Source: Macrobrachium rosenbergii
Taxonomy: Eukaryota > Arthropoda > Malacostraca > Decapoda > Palaemonidae
NCBI RefSeq assembly: GCF_040412425.1
Contig: NC_089749.1
Span: 34,657,070 to 34,721,069, forward strand
Length of the DNA: 64,000 nucleotides
Direction: 5' to 3'
Part shown: one piece after another, positions 20,592-32,049 of the stretch
How the letters are laid out: each line of letters starts with the position of its first letter
How positions within the stretch are numbered: position 1 is the first letter of the stretch
The notes under the pieces: model-generated
The model's database searches: none
Seen by the model: only the letters and a program-made list of their open reading frames with translations
Told to the model about the DNA's origin: nothing
Made by a program: the position numbers and the translations under genes

Positions 20592-23270
20592 CTAAGAACG
20601 TAGTACATCTGGCGGGAACGTTTGCCTGGTGTGCAAGCCCATGGAAACCGACGTGATGAGGTTATTGAAAAGTGTCGAGTCAGACGGAGAATAACCATCC
20701 TGTTTGAGGAACCCCATCAGACCAGATAACATCCACATAGTATGCGGTAATGCCTCCAACTGGTTGTGGAAGGTGTCTTCTAAGATACTGGCTTCCCTGG
20801 CCGAGATAGATACAAGACGGTTCAATGATGGAACCCGAGATAGGAGAGCCTCTATCGACTCGTTCAGCGGCACCCTAACACCCTCAGAAGGGTTACCCGT
20901 GACCCTGTAAAAGCCCTTCTGAATAGGAAGCAAGGCTGAATCCTGCTTACCCGATCCTATCGCTACTGCCAACCTATTGTCAGCCTCTCTCAAAGCCTGC
21001 TCGACCCTGCCAAACCAGACTAGATTCTTTGGTGACTGTGTTACCACCAGCTTCGTTGCATAAAGCGACTCGAACATTGCTTGGCTATGCTGTATCGGCT
21101 CCTCCAGAGCCTTGGACTGTGGATACAGCAAGTGGATAAAGTCCAACATCTGTCTGTATTCAGACTCATTGGCTGAAGGAAAACTAGCCTCTGGTACCTG
21201 ATCCTCTTCTTCACAGGAACAGTCTTTGTCGAATTGGTCTGACTGAGCCGAAACCGGAAATGAGACAGGCTGACCGCTAACAAACCTTAAACCTGATGAT
21301 CCGGAATACAACACCCCTGGGTACGCAATACGGACACCTGACGAATCATTCCCGAACAACTTGGGAGTCACCGAAATAGGTTGTGCAAACCCCGCACCCT
21401 CCAAAGATGATGACACAACACCTGGGTCGGTCACACCTGGGCAAACAACGCCCACTCCTGAGAGCGGAGAGACCGCAACACCTGCACCACGCAAACCCGA
21501 ATGTATCAGGGTCGCATGAGACTGGAGGTCCGGAACAGATAGCCCCTACTTAGAAGAAGAGGGAAAGGGTCCCTGATTACCCAAAATCAAACCTGAACCT
21601 ACATAGACCACCTTAGCTGGAGGGACAGAGGAACCTGTCAGAAAAGTTGAGAAAGGAGGAGCCGAAGGAAGAAGAAAGGGAGTTGCCACACTCGGAGTTA
21701 CTACCAGAGCTCCTATCAACGATGTTGGGCAGGTAGAGAACGTTCCCAGTTGGCCCCGAACTCGAAAGAGTTTTGAAGGGAAGATTACGAAGTACTGAAC
21801 CCAAAGAAACAGGAGAAGACGATACATCAGACATCTTAGGTGCCGGAGGAATTGCGGAAACTATCGGAACCGCAGAATTAAGCGCTGTGGCAGGTGCGCC
21901 GCCAACTGCCGCAGCAACTAGATCAGAAGCCTGCGATGGTACAGGATTCTCCGCAGGTGGCACCGAAGACAAACCTGCTAATGGCATAGATGCTGGATGA
22001 ACTACCAAAGCACCCGGAATGTTCCCGAAAGGTGGCTTGAGAGGGAAGGTTGAGAAAGAGTAGCAGAAGAAGGTTTGGAAGCCGTGGAGGATAGGGAGAA
22101 ATCTGAGGTTACAGATGAGGCCATAGATTTTAGAGAAAGAAAATATACAGATTCCGGTCCTCCCTGATAATCTTGCAATACATCAGTTGTGAATTCCAGG
22201 AAATTCTTCATTACATGATCATGGATATTCAAATACCCTATATTAAACACTGTCTGACCAATGACCTATACCCTTTAGAAAGACCTAGTAAATTAGCGTT
22301 ATATTCTGTTACATTTAATGTCCTATCAAATGAACCATCACCAACCAATGAAAATTTATCCCCAGAAGGAAAAGGAACTCTCGAAGAGGAAGGGAAATCC
22401 TCCAACCTTCCCAGACCTGGCAAACTTACTACTAATTCTACATCCTCCCCAACCAATTTAGCAACATTTTGTTGCAAGGAGACTGCAGCCGGAAAAAGAA
22501 CCGCTGCTGGATCTAACAGAGATCCCAGAGCCTTAATTACACTTGTCCCCGAAAAAGACTGCACCTTCAACTTCCCTCCTACACTCTTTGCTACCTTACT
22601 ATCTCTATTCGTCTGTGTCAATCCTATCTCTAGATTTACCTCTGGACTTACACTATCTGAAGGAAGGGGGAGATCTGCTGCTAACACTGCCTGCTCCTCG
22701 CTGGGGGGGCCGGCAGATCCTACCTTTGAGGTTTGCGGTTCTCCATGACCCCCGGTACCCATTAGGGCTGGTTCTGGAACAGGCAGGGGAGCTGAAAAAG
22801 AACGGTTAGCTTCTGTTTCCCTATTACCTATATTTTGTACTTTGAATTTTCCCTATTACCTATATTTTGTACTTTGAATTCTGATAACTTAGTCATAAAA
22901 CTTGAAAAAAATTTGTCATGCTAGCTGATAATTAATCTTCCAACTTCCTGAATAACTCCGATTCTATAGCTTCCTTATCTAAAACCTGAGTTTCTACAGC
23001 TGGTTCCCTACGTTTGCTCTTGGAAGCTAGAGATTTTCTATGCTTAACATAATCCTCCCTCTGATCTTTTGACCATGACGTACATTTGTCACATTTCAAA
23101 GTTAAGCTACATTGCACCTTCCTACAAGCTATACAAACTGAGTGTCTGTCATGTTTGAGGGTACTCATCCTCTGTTTGCAAGCTGTGCACGATCGGTGAG
23201 TTGCAGCAGTTGCAGTGTCGGTTGCAGTAGTTGTAGCTGATGTTGAAGCAATTTTATCCAATCTATCCAT
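20592..23270 (-). pseudogene. DIRS-D gag in several frames
   Basis: The N-terminal piece (23,270-22,932) starts MDRLDKIAS and has a zinc-like cluster: CTACKQR, then DRHSVCIACRKVQC and LKCDKCTSW, near residues 29-68, followed by a basic KHRKSLASKSKRR. Middle pieces (22,762-22,238 and 22,008-21,546) are Ser/Pro/Val-rich. The C-terminal 300-codon piece (21,494-20,592) is mostly helical, with YRQMLDFIHLLYPQSKAL and FGRVEQALREADNRLA, and probably holds the capsid-like core. Frameshifts or stops separate the three parts. A 32-bp tandem duplication at 22,818-22,881 lies between the first two. Confidence 0.65.
22818..22881. repeat. Tandem 32-bp duplication
   Basis: Two adjacent copies of a 32-bp unit beginning TCCCTATTACC; the second differs at its last base. 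It is inside the decayed DIRS-D gag and looks like replication slippage. Confidence 0.85.
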
Positions 23271-23742
23271 TGCGAGTCCAAAACGAGCCAGAGTCCAGAC
23301 AGGAGAGAAAAATCCAACGCCAGATAACAGAACAATTCAGGAGAAAAGGCGAAAAACCAGTCCAAGTCGTTATCCAATATCAATAAATCAGTATACGGGG
23401 GTCGGGCTAATAACCAAAATTTCGCCTGAGGCAGGAAACATCCATGCAGCAAGGCAAACAGAAAGCAGTTGGGGAACCCGGCCTCACGCAGCTGGGACTT
23501 GCAGCAGCGTTGCCAACGGTGCTTCAGGTAACTCATCTTGACAAGATTTCCTGTAAGCGTTGGTAATGCTGACAGTTAATTACCCAATTAGTGGGTAAAA
23601 GTTACGGGGATATAGTTTGGGCTGGTGGGTAACCAGGGTTAATTCAGGTGTTCAGGGAGTGTATTGCAATAATCATATTTAATTACTGTTGTATTTTTGT
23701 TTTATGGAATTTATTTAATAATTTTTTGGTGTGTAATATATA

Positions 23743-24092
23743 CAGGCAGTCCCCCGGTTTTTGTTCTTACGACGTTCGAGGTTACGACGCTTTTCAAATA
23801 TATTCATCAGAAATAATACGACGCATGTTCGGGGTTACTGACGCATCGTGACGCCGATCCGACGGAAGAAATATGGCCCCAAAATGGCAGAATAATCATA
23901 ATTTGAAGGTTCTTTTGATGTAAAACTCAATAATAATGCAGTTTACATCGTTTTCAATGCACCCAGAGCATTAAAAGTAAGGTTTTCTTATGATTTTTGA
24001 CGATTTTCGACGATGTTCCGGCTTACTGACGATTTTCGGTTACTGACAGGCGGCGCAGAAGCGGAACCCCGTCGTCAAACCGGGACCGCCTG
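23743..24092. mobile_element. MITE with TA target duplication (mariner-like)
   Basis: The left end CAGGCAGTCCCCCGGTTT and the right end, whose complement is CAGGCGGTCCCGGTTTG, form imperfect terminal inverted repeats of about 18 bp. TA dinucleotides flank it at 23,741-23,742 and 24,093-24,094, the target duplication of Tc1/mariner transposases. It is 350 bp and has no coding capacity. A shorter relative is at 26,229-26,426. Confidence 0.8.
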
Positions 24093-24165
24093 TACTTATT
24101 TTTTAAAATCCTTATTCTTGTCTTGTTATAAGATATGGATTTATAAGATGGTTTTTGTTTTTCAG

Positions 24166-24308
24166 GGTCTGAAATGATACATCGATCAACTTTTAATGTA
24201 ACATTGACATCCATCAATTTTCCTTTCTGCCAAGATGCCTTCGAAAGAGTTTGAAAGCTTTATGGAAGCTTACAGTGTGATAGACTCATGGAAACCAGCC
24301 TCAGATGT
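24166..24308 (+). CDS. TMEM126-like protein, exon with 5' UTR and first 25 codons
   Basis: A polypyrimidine tract and TTTTTCAG end at 24,165; the exon runs to a strong donor, GTAAGT, at 24,309. The ATG at 24,235 starts MPSKEFESFMEAYSVIDSW and leaves two bases (GT) of a split codon. The exon at 51,910 begins with exactly one base completing that codon, so the phases agree. TMEM126 proteins have a short N-terminal segment before the first membrane helix, which fits. An upstream untranslated exon is implied by the acceptor. The exon itself has no domain; its assignment rests on phase, strand and the lack of any other gene, so it is likely but not certain. Confidence 0.65.
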
Positions 24309-24717
24309 GTAAGTTTGTCAGTTTTGTACTGATTTGTTTTAAAAGCCTTATTACAATTCTATATTACTAATTATCCATGCACATTGCAATTTAAAAATAA
24401 CCTTAGAGGTACAGAGTTTTGAACTGAAGCAAAAAACAAGCCAATGTATACTTTGTGTAAATGTTGACGGTTTGTTGGATAATGTGCTATCTTAGTCTAA
24501 AATTGAGTTGCATAATGAGTATTGCTTATATGATTACTAAGCAGTGATTAAGCTGTCCCATTAGGGGAGAAACCCTTCCCCTTGCTTAACTTTAGTGAAT
24601 CATTAAAATTCTGCTTGCCTTTATTGTATATGCATGTACTCTGTCATCGACATTGTTGTGCAAGTGATTTTTGTGAACAGTGCCACACACTCACAAAGCA
24701 GGTTTTCAGTCTGCTGT

Positions 24718-25130
24718 TTGTTCTTATGGAAATACAAGCCTTCACCTTTTATATAAGAGTATCCTTCAGCGTGAGCTTGATTGGTCATTGAAACTTGGTA
24801 ACAGGATAGTTAATTGGTGGGAATGGGGGATTAGTGGGGGAATACCCCTTGCCACCTTCCATCACTACTCACTTTTTCAGTTGCCATATGGTACATTTGT
24901 TCTGCACTTGTCCTGATTTCGGTTGGGAAACTTGGATAAGTAGCCTGTTTGTTCTAACTGATTGTGAGTTTGAAGTTTTATTTGTTGCCTTGTGGTATGT
25001 TTTTTTGTTACTATGGAGAAAAACATAAGCAACGAATTTGCGAGGGGGTTGTGGATTTGTCAGATTTAATGGGGCAGATCACTGCCATTGACTTTGGTTT
25101 AGCAATCAAGTGAATGCAAAAAGATAACCA
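24718..25130 (+). mobile_element. DIRS family C left-end fragment
   Basis: It begins like 17,870 and 54,071 and shares GAAACTTGGTAACA (about 24,790) and the GTGGGAATGGGG segment. A gag-like start MEKNISNEFARGL occurs near 25,015 and is soon closed by stops. Nothing further of the element follows. Confidence 0.6.
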
Positions 25131-26226
25131 ACTAAAACAAGCTTAACAGAACTGCTTTATTTTAAGTAAGACTTCAAAAAACTATGTACACTTCTCTCAG
25201 ATTAGTCATTCACTCAAATGTTGCGACAGTACCAACTGCATAACCGTCAGCCAACTTAAACCCAAGAACATACACATAAAAATATTACTCCTATCTTTTC
25301 CTTTTGTTTCAGTTTTGATGGCCATTAAGTCTTCCTTAACCTAAGTATCTGAACACTAAAAAATCTTAAATTTGAACATCTCAGCCTAATAACAAAAGTT
25401 AATCAAGCTCCTATAGTATATTATCCTAATTACCTAGTCAAATTTTCCTTATTCTAGTAAGTTCATTAATTTTTAATTCTAATTTTCCAAATATAAATCC
25501 ATAATCACTGGGCATGTATAATGTTTGTCACATCAAACAAATAATAGCAAAGACAGTCACAACAATGTCTTCGTCTATCAGAACAAGGTTTCAGTAACAT
25601 ACTGTATACATAAACCTGACCTCAAAACCGGAGTCTCCAGGTCAAGACAGTCTTGAGTATGATTCACTCCAGTTTTCAACTGAGCATCTCTGTTTACAGC
25701 TGGAAAAGCAACCTATTGGAATATGATAACTCAGTGATTTGACACTATTATTACTGTCAAACAGTTCTTCTTTAACACTTGCACTAATTATGCCTCAACT
25801 TGCACTAATTATGCCTCATAAAGTCCTCTACAGGTGCAGAATTCAGAAGTCCTCGACATATCATGGAAGACCCTCACCCAGCTAATTAACAAAATACTTT
25901 TTACAAAATTGGGACCATCCCTCCAGTACACTTGAAAGGGGAAAGGTTCACCATTAGTGAATGTGGGGTAAACAAGAACTCAGAAAACAAAATAAGATAA
26001 AATACAAAATCATGTATATAATAAAAAACATAAACTATACATATACTCAAATAGTAAACTATTTTTTTCATAGTTACAAACCATCCAGTATACAGTAATC
26101 TCTTAAATTATCCAGATTAATAGAGCCAAGGGCTTGCAGATAAGGGCAAAATCTGGATAAGGGCAAGTAAAAAAATCTAAGGTGTTCAAAGGGAACACTG
26201 CATCCTTCCTCACCTATCCTGGTCAA
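25131..26226. other. Intronic spacer, no gene seen
   Basis: AT-rich sequence without coding similarity on either strand. A decayed 3' UTR or retrocopy on the minus strand is possible, but there is nothing to support it. Confidence 0.35.
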
Positions 26227-26228
26227 TA

Positions 26229-26426
26229 CAGGCAGTCCCCGGTTAATGGCGGGGGTTCCGTTCCTGGCCAAGTGCAGATAACCAAAAATAGCCCATAATT
26301 ATGGTAATAAATGGCGTTTACTTTGTAAGCATCAATAAACAGCTTATCAGCGCTGATAAACCGCTTGCCGACACTGATACACCACTTACCGATGCTGAAA
26401 ATCCGTTAATAAGTGAGGACTGCTTG
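26229..26426. mobile_element. Second TA-flanked MITE of the same terminal type
   Basis: The left end CAGGCAGTCCCCGGTT and right-end complement CAAGCAGTCCTCACTT form imperfect inverted repeats. TA flanks lie at 26,227-26,228 and 26,427-26,428. It is 198 bp. The interior differs from the copy at 23,743, with repeated GCTGATAA-like strings. Confidence 0.7.
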
Positions 26427-26554
26427 TACCGCATAACTGTAAACACTCAGTATGCTTATAAACAACAACCAACACACTTTAAACCGAAGGCAATTATCTA
26501 CCTTTTCCCCCATATTTGTGACAAAATATACAGTACTGCATATTATTTATTACA

Positions 26555-26575
26555 GTATTATTACTATTATTACCA

Positions 26576-26612
<37 letters not shown>

Positions 26613-26640
26613 GTAATTTTTATTATTATTATTATTCAGA
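26555..26640. repeat. (ATT)n microsatellite
   Basis: About 85 bp of near-perfect TTA repeats with one interruption near 26,613. Confidence 0.95.
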
Positions 26641-26819
26641 AGATGAACCTTATTCATATGAAACAAGCTTCCAAAGAATATGATGTTCATTAGGAAGAAG
26701 TAAGAGGAGGTAAAGGGAAATACAGAAAGAAGAGATATCAATTATTACTAAGAAAAAATAAATTAATAAATTAATATTAATAGATAAAAATTTATTAAAA
26801 TGCCATAATAGTATTAGGA

Positions 26820-27345
26820 TAGTAATGCATTGCATCTTCACTTGAACTTTTGAAGTTCCAATTGCACGACATCCTAAGGGAGACTGTTCCACAGTCCAGT
26901 GGGATGAGGAATAATGGACCTCTGGAACTGAAGTTCTACAGCAAGACACATTTACTGCATATTGGTGCTGCTGTTCAGCAAATTTGGTTGCTCTAGGCAG
27001 GAAAATAGGATCAAGGATCAATTTTGAATGTGAAAGATCTCTGTTAAAATACAACTTATGAAAAAGTGACAAACAAGAGACCATCAATCGATGGTCCAAG
27101 TCATAACTGCTAATATTAGGAAACAGAAACCTACCACCATGAACTACTCTGTCTAAAACAGATAAAGCTCTGGCAGAAGCAGACATCAATAGCAGAAAAC
27201 AGCATTCTAGTAATGGAAGGACAAATAACCTAAAAGGCCTTTCGTACAATACCTAACTTTTGTGCGGCATTTGCTGACACTTTCATTAGATGTTTCTCAA
27301 AAGTAAGATGTGAGTCAAAAGTTACACCTAGAATACACTTGAAAA
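26820..27345 (-). pseudogene. Jockey-type non-LTR retrotransposon, RT C-terminal fragment
   Basis: On the minus strand, LGVTFDSHLTFEKHLMKVSA (about 27,340-27,280) and AAQKLGIVRK are the thumb region of jockey/CR1-like RTs. The post-RT region follows in the frame closing at 26,650: LPLLECCFLLLMSASARAL, LDRVVHGG, LDHRLMVSCLSLFHKLY, HQYAVNVSCCRTS. The final WNSLP-like block is degraded. The RT catalytic core is missing, the copy being truncated above about 27,345. It is the only retroelement in intron 1 that is antisense to the host gene. Confidence 0.7.
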
Positions 27346-27716
27346 AAAAAAAACTCAACACCTTTTTCTCTCTCTTGTAAATGACACAAGTAGGTAGGAA
27401 GATAGCCTATCTGTGTATATCCACAGCCTTCCATGGTTTTATCACCAGTGATGTATTTTTATTCAGCAACTTTCGTATCAGCTACCATATTGTATTACCT
27501 ACACAAGATACAAAATGTGTATGTTTGAAATATTGATGTAGGCTGGACATTACGCTCACAGTATCCATTTGCATAAGTCAAATAGGCTATTACAACTGTA
27601 ATTAAGATAAAGATAATTGTGATGAAATGTATTTTATTTACCGAATCCACTTATACTGTGTTATTATCATGTTATACCTTCCTGTAGGAACAAGTAACAA
27701 ATTTAAAAGTAATTTG
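27346..27716. other. Spacer and end fragment of an older DIRS
   Basis: No gene. The last 30 bp (about 27,686-27,716) read GGAACAAGTAACAAATTT and onward, the DIRS-A ICR sequence seen at 10,261-10,293. The matching continuation resumes at 33,921 beyond the inserted DIRS-B copy. Confidence 0.55.
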
Positions 27717-27895
27717 TATTTTCATATAAGTAACTTATCAAGTAATTATATAGTTACTGTATACTTTTTCATTAGCGCAGCAGCTTAAATTTTAAAAATC
27801 GTGGTACAGTAGAGCTTCTATTGTTTTCTTGTAGGTGACTACCCTGCCCACTATCAGGGAGCAATAGGAGCAACAAAGCAGAAAACGTCACTTCT
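27717..27895 (+). repeat. DIRS-B copy 1 left ITR
   Basis: It is the reverse complement of 33,738-33,920 apart from scattered substitutions; for example GGTGACTACCCTGCCCACTA (about 27,835) pairs with its complement near 33,785. Confidence 0.8.
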
Positions 27896-28059
27896 TTTCT
27901 GCTGGCTTTTGATGTAACATCAGATGTTTGTAGCAGCCTTGTTTGGATTATTTCATCGCTATTTTGGGAATATCCTTCCAGGATTTGGTGATGTATTCAC
28001 TTTTCTGGTAACCCTCAAGCTTAGTTTGGTTAGTTTATTGCAATTTGTGACTTTTAATG

Positions 28060-29850
28060 ATGTCAGACTCTAGTTCCTCCAGCATTAGATATTGTAGGGA
28101 GGGTTGTACAGTAAAACCCGCTGACTAAAGCAACCTACGATTCTCACACTATCCGCTTGGAATGTAGAGGACAAGTATGCACTAAGGATCTTACCTGTGA
28201 CGAATGTAAGGAGTGGGATGAAAGGCAGTGGAAGGTGTTAAAATCTCATTTACAAAATCTAGACAGATAGGAAAAGGAAGGCAGCATCTAGAGCCGAGAT
28301 TAGAGTTCGTAGTTTAGATCCTGCTCCTAAACCAAGTGTTGATGATCGTGCCATCACTTCTTCCCCTGCTTTAGCGTTGTTCCCCATCCTTAGTCCTCCT
28401 AATATTTTGCCATCCACTCCTGTGCATAGCTCCCATGCTTCTGAACCTGATGCCATTGCCAGCCTCGAGTGTAAGTTTGACAGTTGACTTTGTGGTCAAT
28501 ACATTGACCGAACTAGGGGCGTCCCTAAAAGTCCTGATGGACGAAGTGAATAGTGTTGTGCCAGAGCCAGTGGAGGAGGTGGCTGTCCATCCCGCCGACT
28601 CCCAGACAAAGGTCCCTGTCACACTCCCCTGAACCTGGGAGAAGACATACCGGAGGTCCAAAGGAGGTCAGTGGGGTTTGCCCAGGAGCAGTCACCCCCT
28701 CAACCGTACCTGTCGCTCAGGTACCATCAGACAGCCGTTCGAAAGGCATCTCTGTCAGTGCCCACCAGTTGTCTTCGGACTCAGAGTTATCCGGCCCTAA
28801 CAAGAGGTGTTCTTGGTGATTTCCGGGCGAATCCTGTCCCCCAAGAGACATCATGGCAACGAGTTCTCTCCCATTCCCTCAAAATGGACTAGAGATCCTC
28901 CTCTCAGTCCTCAACCAGGCTGCAGTGTATGGTGCAGCCCAGGGTACTTTTTGCCTGAGTGTTCTCATTCAGAGCGTCAGCATTTGGCACCCAAACACCC
29001 CTCAAGCAAGAAACACTCCTCATCTTCATGTAGGCACCCACACGAGTGCTCAGTGTGGTCTCCCGAGCAACATACCGCAGTCTCAGTCTCTGTCTCCGAG
29101 CGCCCATTGCCAATTCCCAAGCACCCAGCACCAACTCCTGAGTGCCCACTGCCTGCCTCTGCGTGCTCGGCACCAGTTACCAAGAGTTTGGCGCCAGCTA
29201 AGTGACCGTCTACTTCTTTGCCTGCACCCGTAGTGGAGGATCCATCTTTTGCTCATATTAAGCAGTAATTGGCGGACGTTCTAGGTTTACTTAATAAAGC
29301 TCCGGCTGGGACTAAACCTTCCAAAGACATCATTGTTGCTGATCTTGTCTGTGGAGGAGGAGGTAACTCAAGAACCGACTCCCTCTGCATATGCTTCTCT
29401 TCTGAGATATTTTTTAGCGACCTTTCCGTCACATTTTCAGCCAGCTGCTCCAGTTTCGCCCGCCTCTGCTTACCTTATGAGGAACCAGGTAGACCCCAGC
29501 TCTCGTCTTCCCAAGATGGTCCTTTTTTCCTCTGCGAGAACAGCACTTAAGGAGGTAGAAGATTGGCTCGTAGCGAAAAGGGAGCAAGGGAAGGCTGCTT
29601 TTGCCTTTCCATCATCGAGATTGTCAGCTAGGAGATACCTGTCCTATGCAATGGGAGAAGCCCCATCCTTGGGAGGTGCTGCCTCATCCCAAGGTGACTT
29701 CTTGGGACTGATTGACTCGGCTAGCTGCTCTGCCTTCTCGTCAGCTAAGGTTTTGTTTGCTCCCTCCGAATTAGACCACCTGGTGAGGAATATCTTCAAA
29801 GTCTTCAAGATTTTCAATTTCCTCGATTGGGAAGATCAAGGACTGTAATG
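28060..29850 (+). pseudogene. DIRS-B copy 1 gag, multiple frameshifts
   Basis: The probable start is ATG 28,060 (MSDSSSSSIRYC). A Cys-rich segment follows in another frame (CRGQVCT, CDECKEWDERQW near 28,150-28,230). There is then an acidic/Pro-rich stretch, a low-complexity repeat of APxP/ECP type (28,970-29,200), and a core frame 29,333-29,848 with LLRYFLATFPSHFQPAAP, ARTALKEVEDWLVAKREQGK and RRYLSYAMGEAPSLGG. The same order is seen at 56,082-57,870. At least three frame changes make it nonfunctional. Confidence 0.7.
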
Positions 29851-30144
29851 CTTTGGCGGCGGACTATTCAGCGGACTGGCTTGGTGTACTGTCGTGAGCA
29901 GATAAAGCCATGAGAGATGGCTCCCTGGAGCTTGCGGCCCTTTTCTCCATTGGAGTTCTCAAGAAAAGGGAATTGTGGTGCTCATTCACCACAAAGGGAG
30001 TGACTTCATTTCAGAAGTCAGCTTTACTGTTTTCTCCTTTGGATAAGCAGTACTTGTTTCCTCAGTCGGCTTAAACTAAGGTATACTTAACTTAACTTTT
30101 CTTAGTCAGCTGTTAAGGAAATAGCTACTGACTTACAGAAGAAG
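29851..30144 (+). other. Gag tail/RT junction of DIRS-B copy 1
   Basis: Decayed coding sequence; no continuous frame. Confidence 0.4.
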
Positions 30145-31320
30145 TTGACCCAAGACCTATTAGCTCAGTCGTCCAAGCGCCCCAAAGAGCCTTCTTCCTT
30201 CGCTGGGAAATCTCTCTCTCCCCCCACTGCAACAGCCAGCCCTTTTGTGGAGGCAGACAGGGTTTCTCTTCCAAAATCTGATCCAAGGTGCAATTTACAG
30301 CAAGATCAATCAAGAGGACTTTGTCCAGACCATTTTCTAAAAAGTGATGCTTCTGTCCTTTGTGCACCTATGGGAGCCATACTCCTCCTTTTCTGGAAAA
30401 GGTGGAGTGTCAGAGGCGTGGAGCCTTGGACAGCCAAGCTCTTGAAGGAGGTGTACTCAATCCCATTCAAGGAGTACCCTCCACTAGTGTCCACGCCGAT
30501 CACATTGATAGCCTACTCAAAAGGCTCCGAGAGGTTTGCAGCTCTGTCAGAGGAAGTGTCATCCCTTCTAAGGAAGAGAGCCATAGAGGAAATGGAAGAT
30601 TGCACAACGAAAGAGTTTTACAACCACCTTTTCGTAGTCCCCAGGTCATTGGGGGGTTGGAGATCTGTCCTCAATGTCAGTGCTCTGAACTTCTTCGTAC
30701 AGAAGACAAAGTTCAAAATGGAGACAAGTCAGTCGATGCTATCATCCTTTCAACAGGGCAATTGGATGATCACCCTACATATGCAGGATGCCCATTTCCA
30801 TGTCCCTGTTCATCCGGACTCCAGGAAATATCTCAGATTCATCTTCGAGGGCAGAATCTTCCAATTTCGTGCCCTATGTTTCATCCTCTCCACAGCTCCT
30901 CAGGTATTTATGTGTGTAGTAGCACCTCTTTAGAAGTGGCTGCACCTTCTAGGAATCAGTGTAAACTTGTACATGGACAACTGGCTTCTCCATTCACCTT
31001 CACAGGAACAGTGCATGAAGGACCTTCAGAGAACCCTTCTCGCCCAGGAACTAGGGTTATTGATAAACTTCCAGAAATCCCAGTTGACTCAGACTCAGGA
31101 GATTCTCTGTTTAGGAACAAGGATAAATTCTCTGAGTTTTTGGGCTTTACTGTCTCCCAAGAGGATAGAATCTTCCCTACAGTCAGTACACAGCCTTCTT
31201 TCGCTCCCGTCTTGTTCTGCAAATTGTTGGATGAGCCTGTTGGGAACTCTCACATCCATCGAGAAGTTTGTGAAGTTAGGAAGACTGTATATGAGGCCTA
31301 AGAGTAAATTGGGACAGGAA
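30145..31320 (+). pseudogene. DIRS-B copy 1 reverse transcriptase, both catalytic boxes mutated
   Basis: The frame 30,145-30,933 covers the fingers (LLKEVYSIPFKEYPPL, FYNHLFVVPRSLGGWR), motif A (MITLHMQDAHFHVPV) and FQFRALCFILSTAPQVF. The frame then changes, and the catalytic box reads YMDNW at about 30,969. In the sister copy these are SLDTQDTYF and YLDDW. Here the motif A Asp is His and the second Asp of the catalytic pair is Asn, so polymerase activity is lost independently of the frameshift. The thumb (FQKSQLTQTQEILCLG) and SLLGTLTSIEKFVKLGRL follow. Confidence 0.88.
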
Positions 31321-31852
31321 GAAGCAACTGGACCTAGACTTCTTTGCAGACGCCTCAGACCTAGGCTGGGGAGCCCGTCTGGGGAACTTGGAAGCTTCCG
31401 GAATGTGGTCTCCGGAACAACGGAGCTTGCATATAAACGTGAAGGAGCTGACTGCCATTCATCTAGGCTTAATGTCCTTTGTAGACGCAGTCACAGACAG
31501 GACCGTGGTGGTGCACTCAGACAACACCACGGCTCTTTCCTATATAATGAAGCAAGGCTGGACCCACACCTTCTCCCTTTACAAAGGAACTTTTTGTTTA
31601 GACCAGAATGGGGTGAGGATAGTCACCCGCTTCATCCAAGGAAAGATGAACGTTTTAGCAGATGAATTAAGTTGTTTGGGACAAATTCTTCCTAGAGAAT
31701 GGACCCTGAACTCCATGATATGCAATAGTCTATGGGAGCGTTGGGCAGGCCGACTGTGGATCTGTTTGTCACATCAAAGAATCATCATCTTCCTCTGTTG
31801 TGTTCGATGGTCCTGGACCCTCAGGCATGGGAGATGGACGCTATGCTTTTAA
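31320..31852 (+). pseudogene. DIRS-B copy 1 RNase H
   Basis: DFFADASDLGWGA lies at about 31,335-31,375, then in the frame from 31,388 VKELTAIHLGLMSF (Glu), VVHSDNTTALSYIMKQG (Asp) and FIQGKMNVLADELSC (last Asp). The catalytic residues are present but split over frames. The end (SHQRIIIFLCC) corresponds to the DIRS LFA...H..PLLC region. Confidence 0.8.
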
Positions 31853-32049
31853 ATTGGTTGAATTTGGACCTTTATGCCTTAACTCCATTCAACATGGTAT
31901 AACAATGACCCTGATAGCTCTGTTTCGGTCACTCGAGGAGTGGTTCCTGGACCTTCTGAAACTTTTAGTGGATTTTCCTAGACTGCTCCCGCTAGATCCA
32001 TGTCTACTCAAACAGCCTGCCTTTGGAGATTCCATCAAAGACTATCTGC

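Larger units (their letters stand above)
18856..23541 (-). mobile_element. DIRS-like retrotransposon, family D, 3' truncated
   Basis: Read on the minus strand it has gag (23,270 down to 20,592), RT (about 20,000 down to 19,474) and RNase H (to 18,856). It stops inside RNase H against DIRS-C sequence, so the tyrosine recombinase, ICR and right ITR are lost. Assignment to DIRS rests on the RT/RNase H type (LDDW, DASDQGWG, YREL) and the zinc-motif gag. The left ITR above 23,541 was not delimited. Confidence 0.75.

Noticed and set aside
26301..26741. Poly-Ile/Asn frames at the TTA repeat
   Set aside because: Simple-sequence artefact of the (ATT)n microsatellite.
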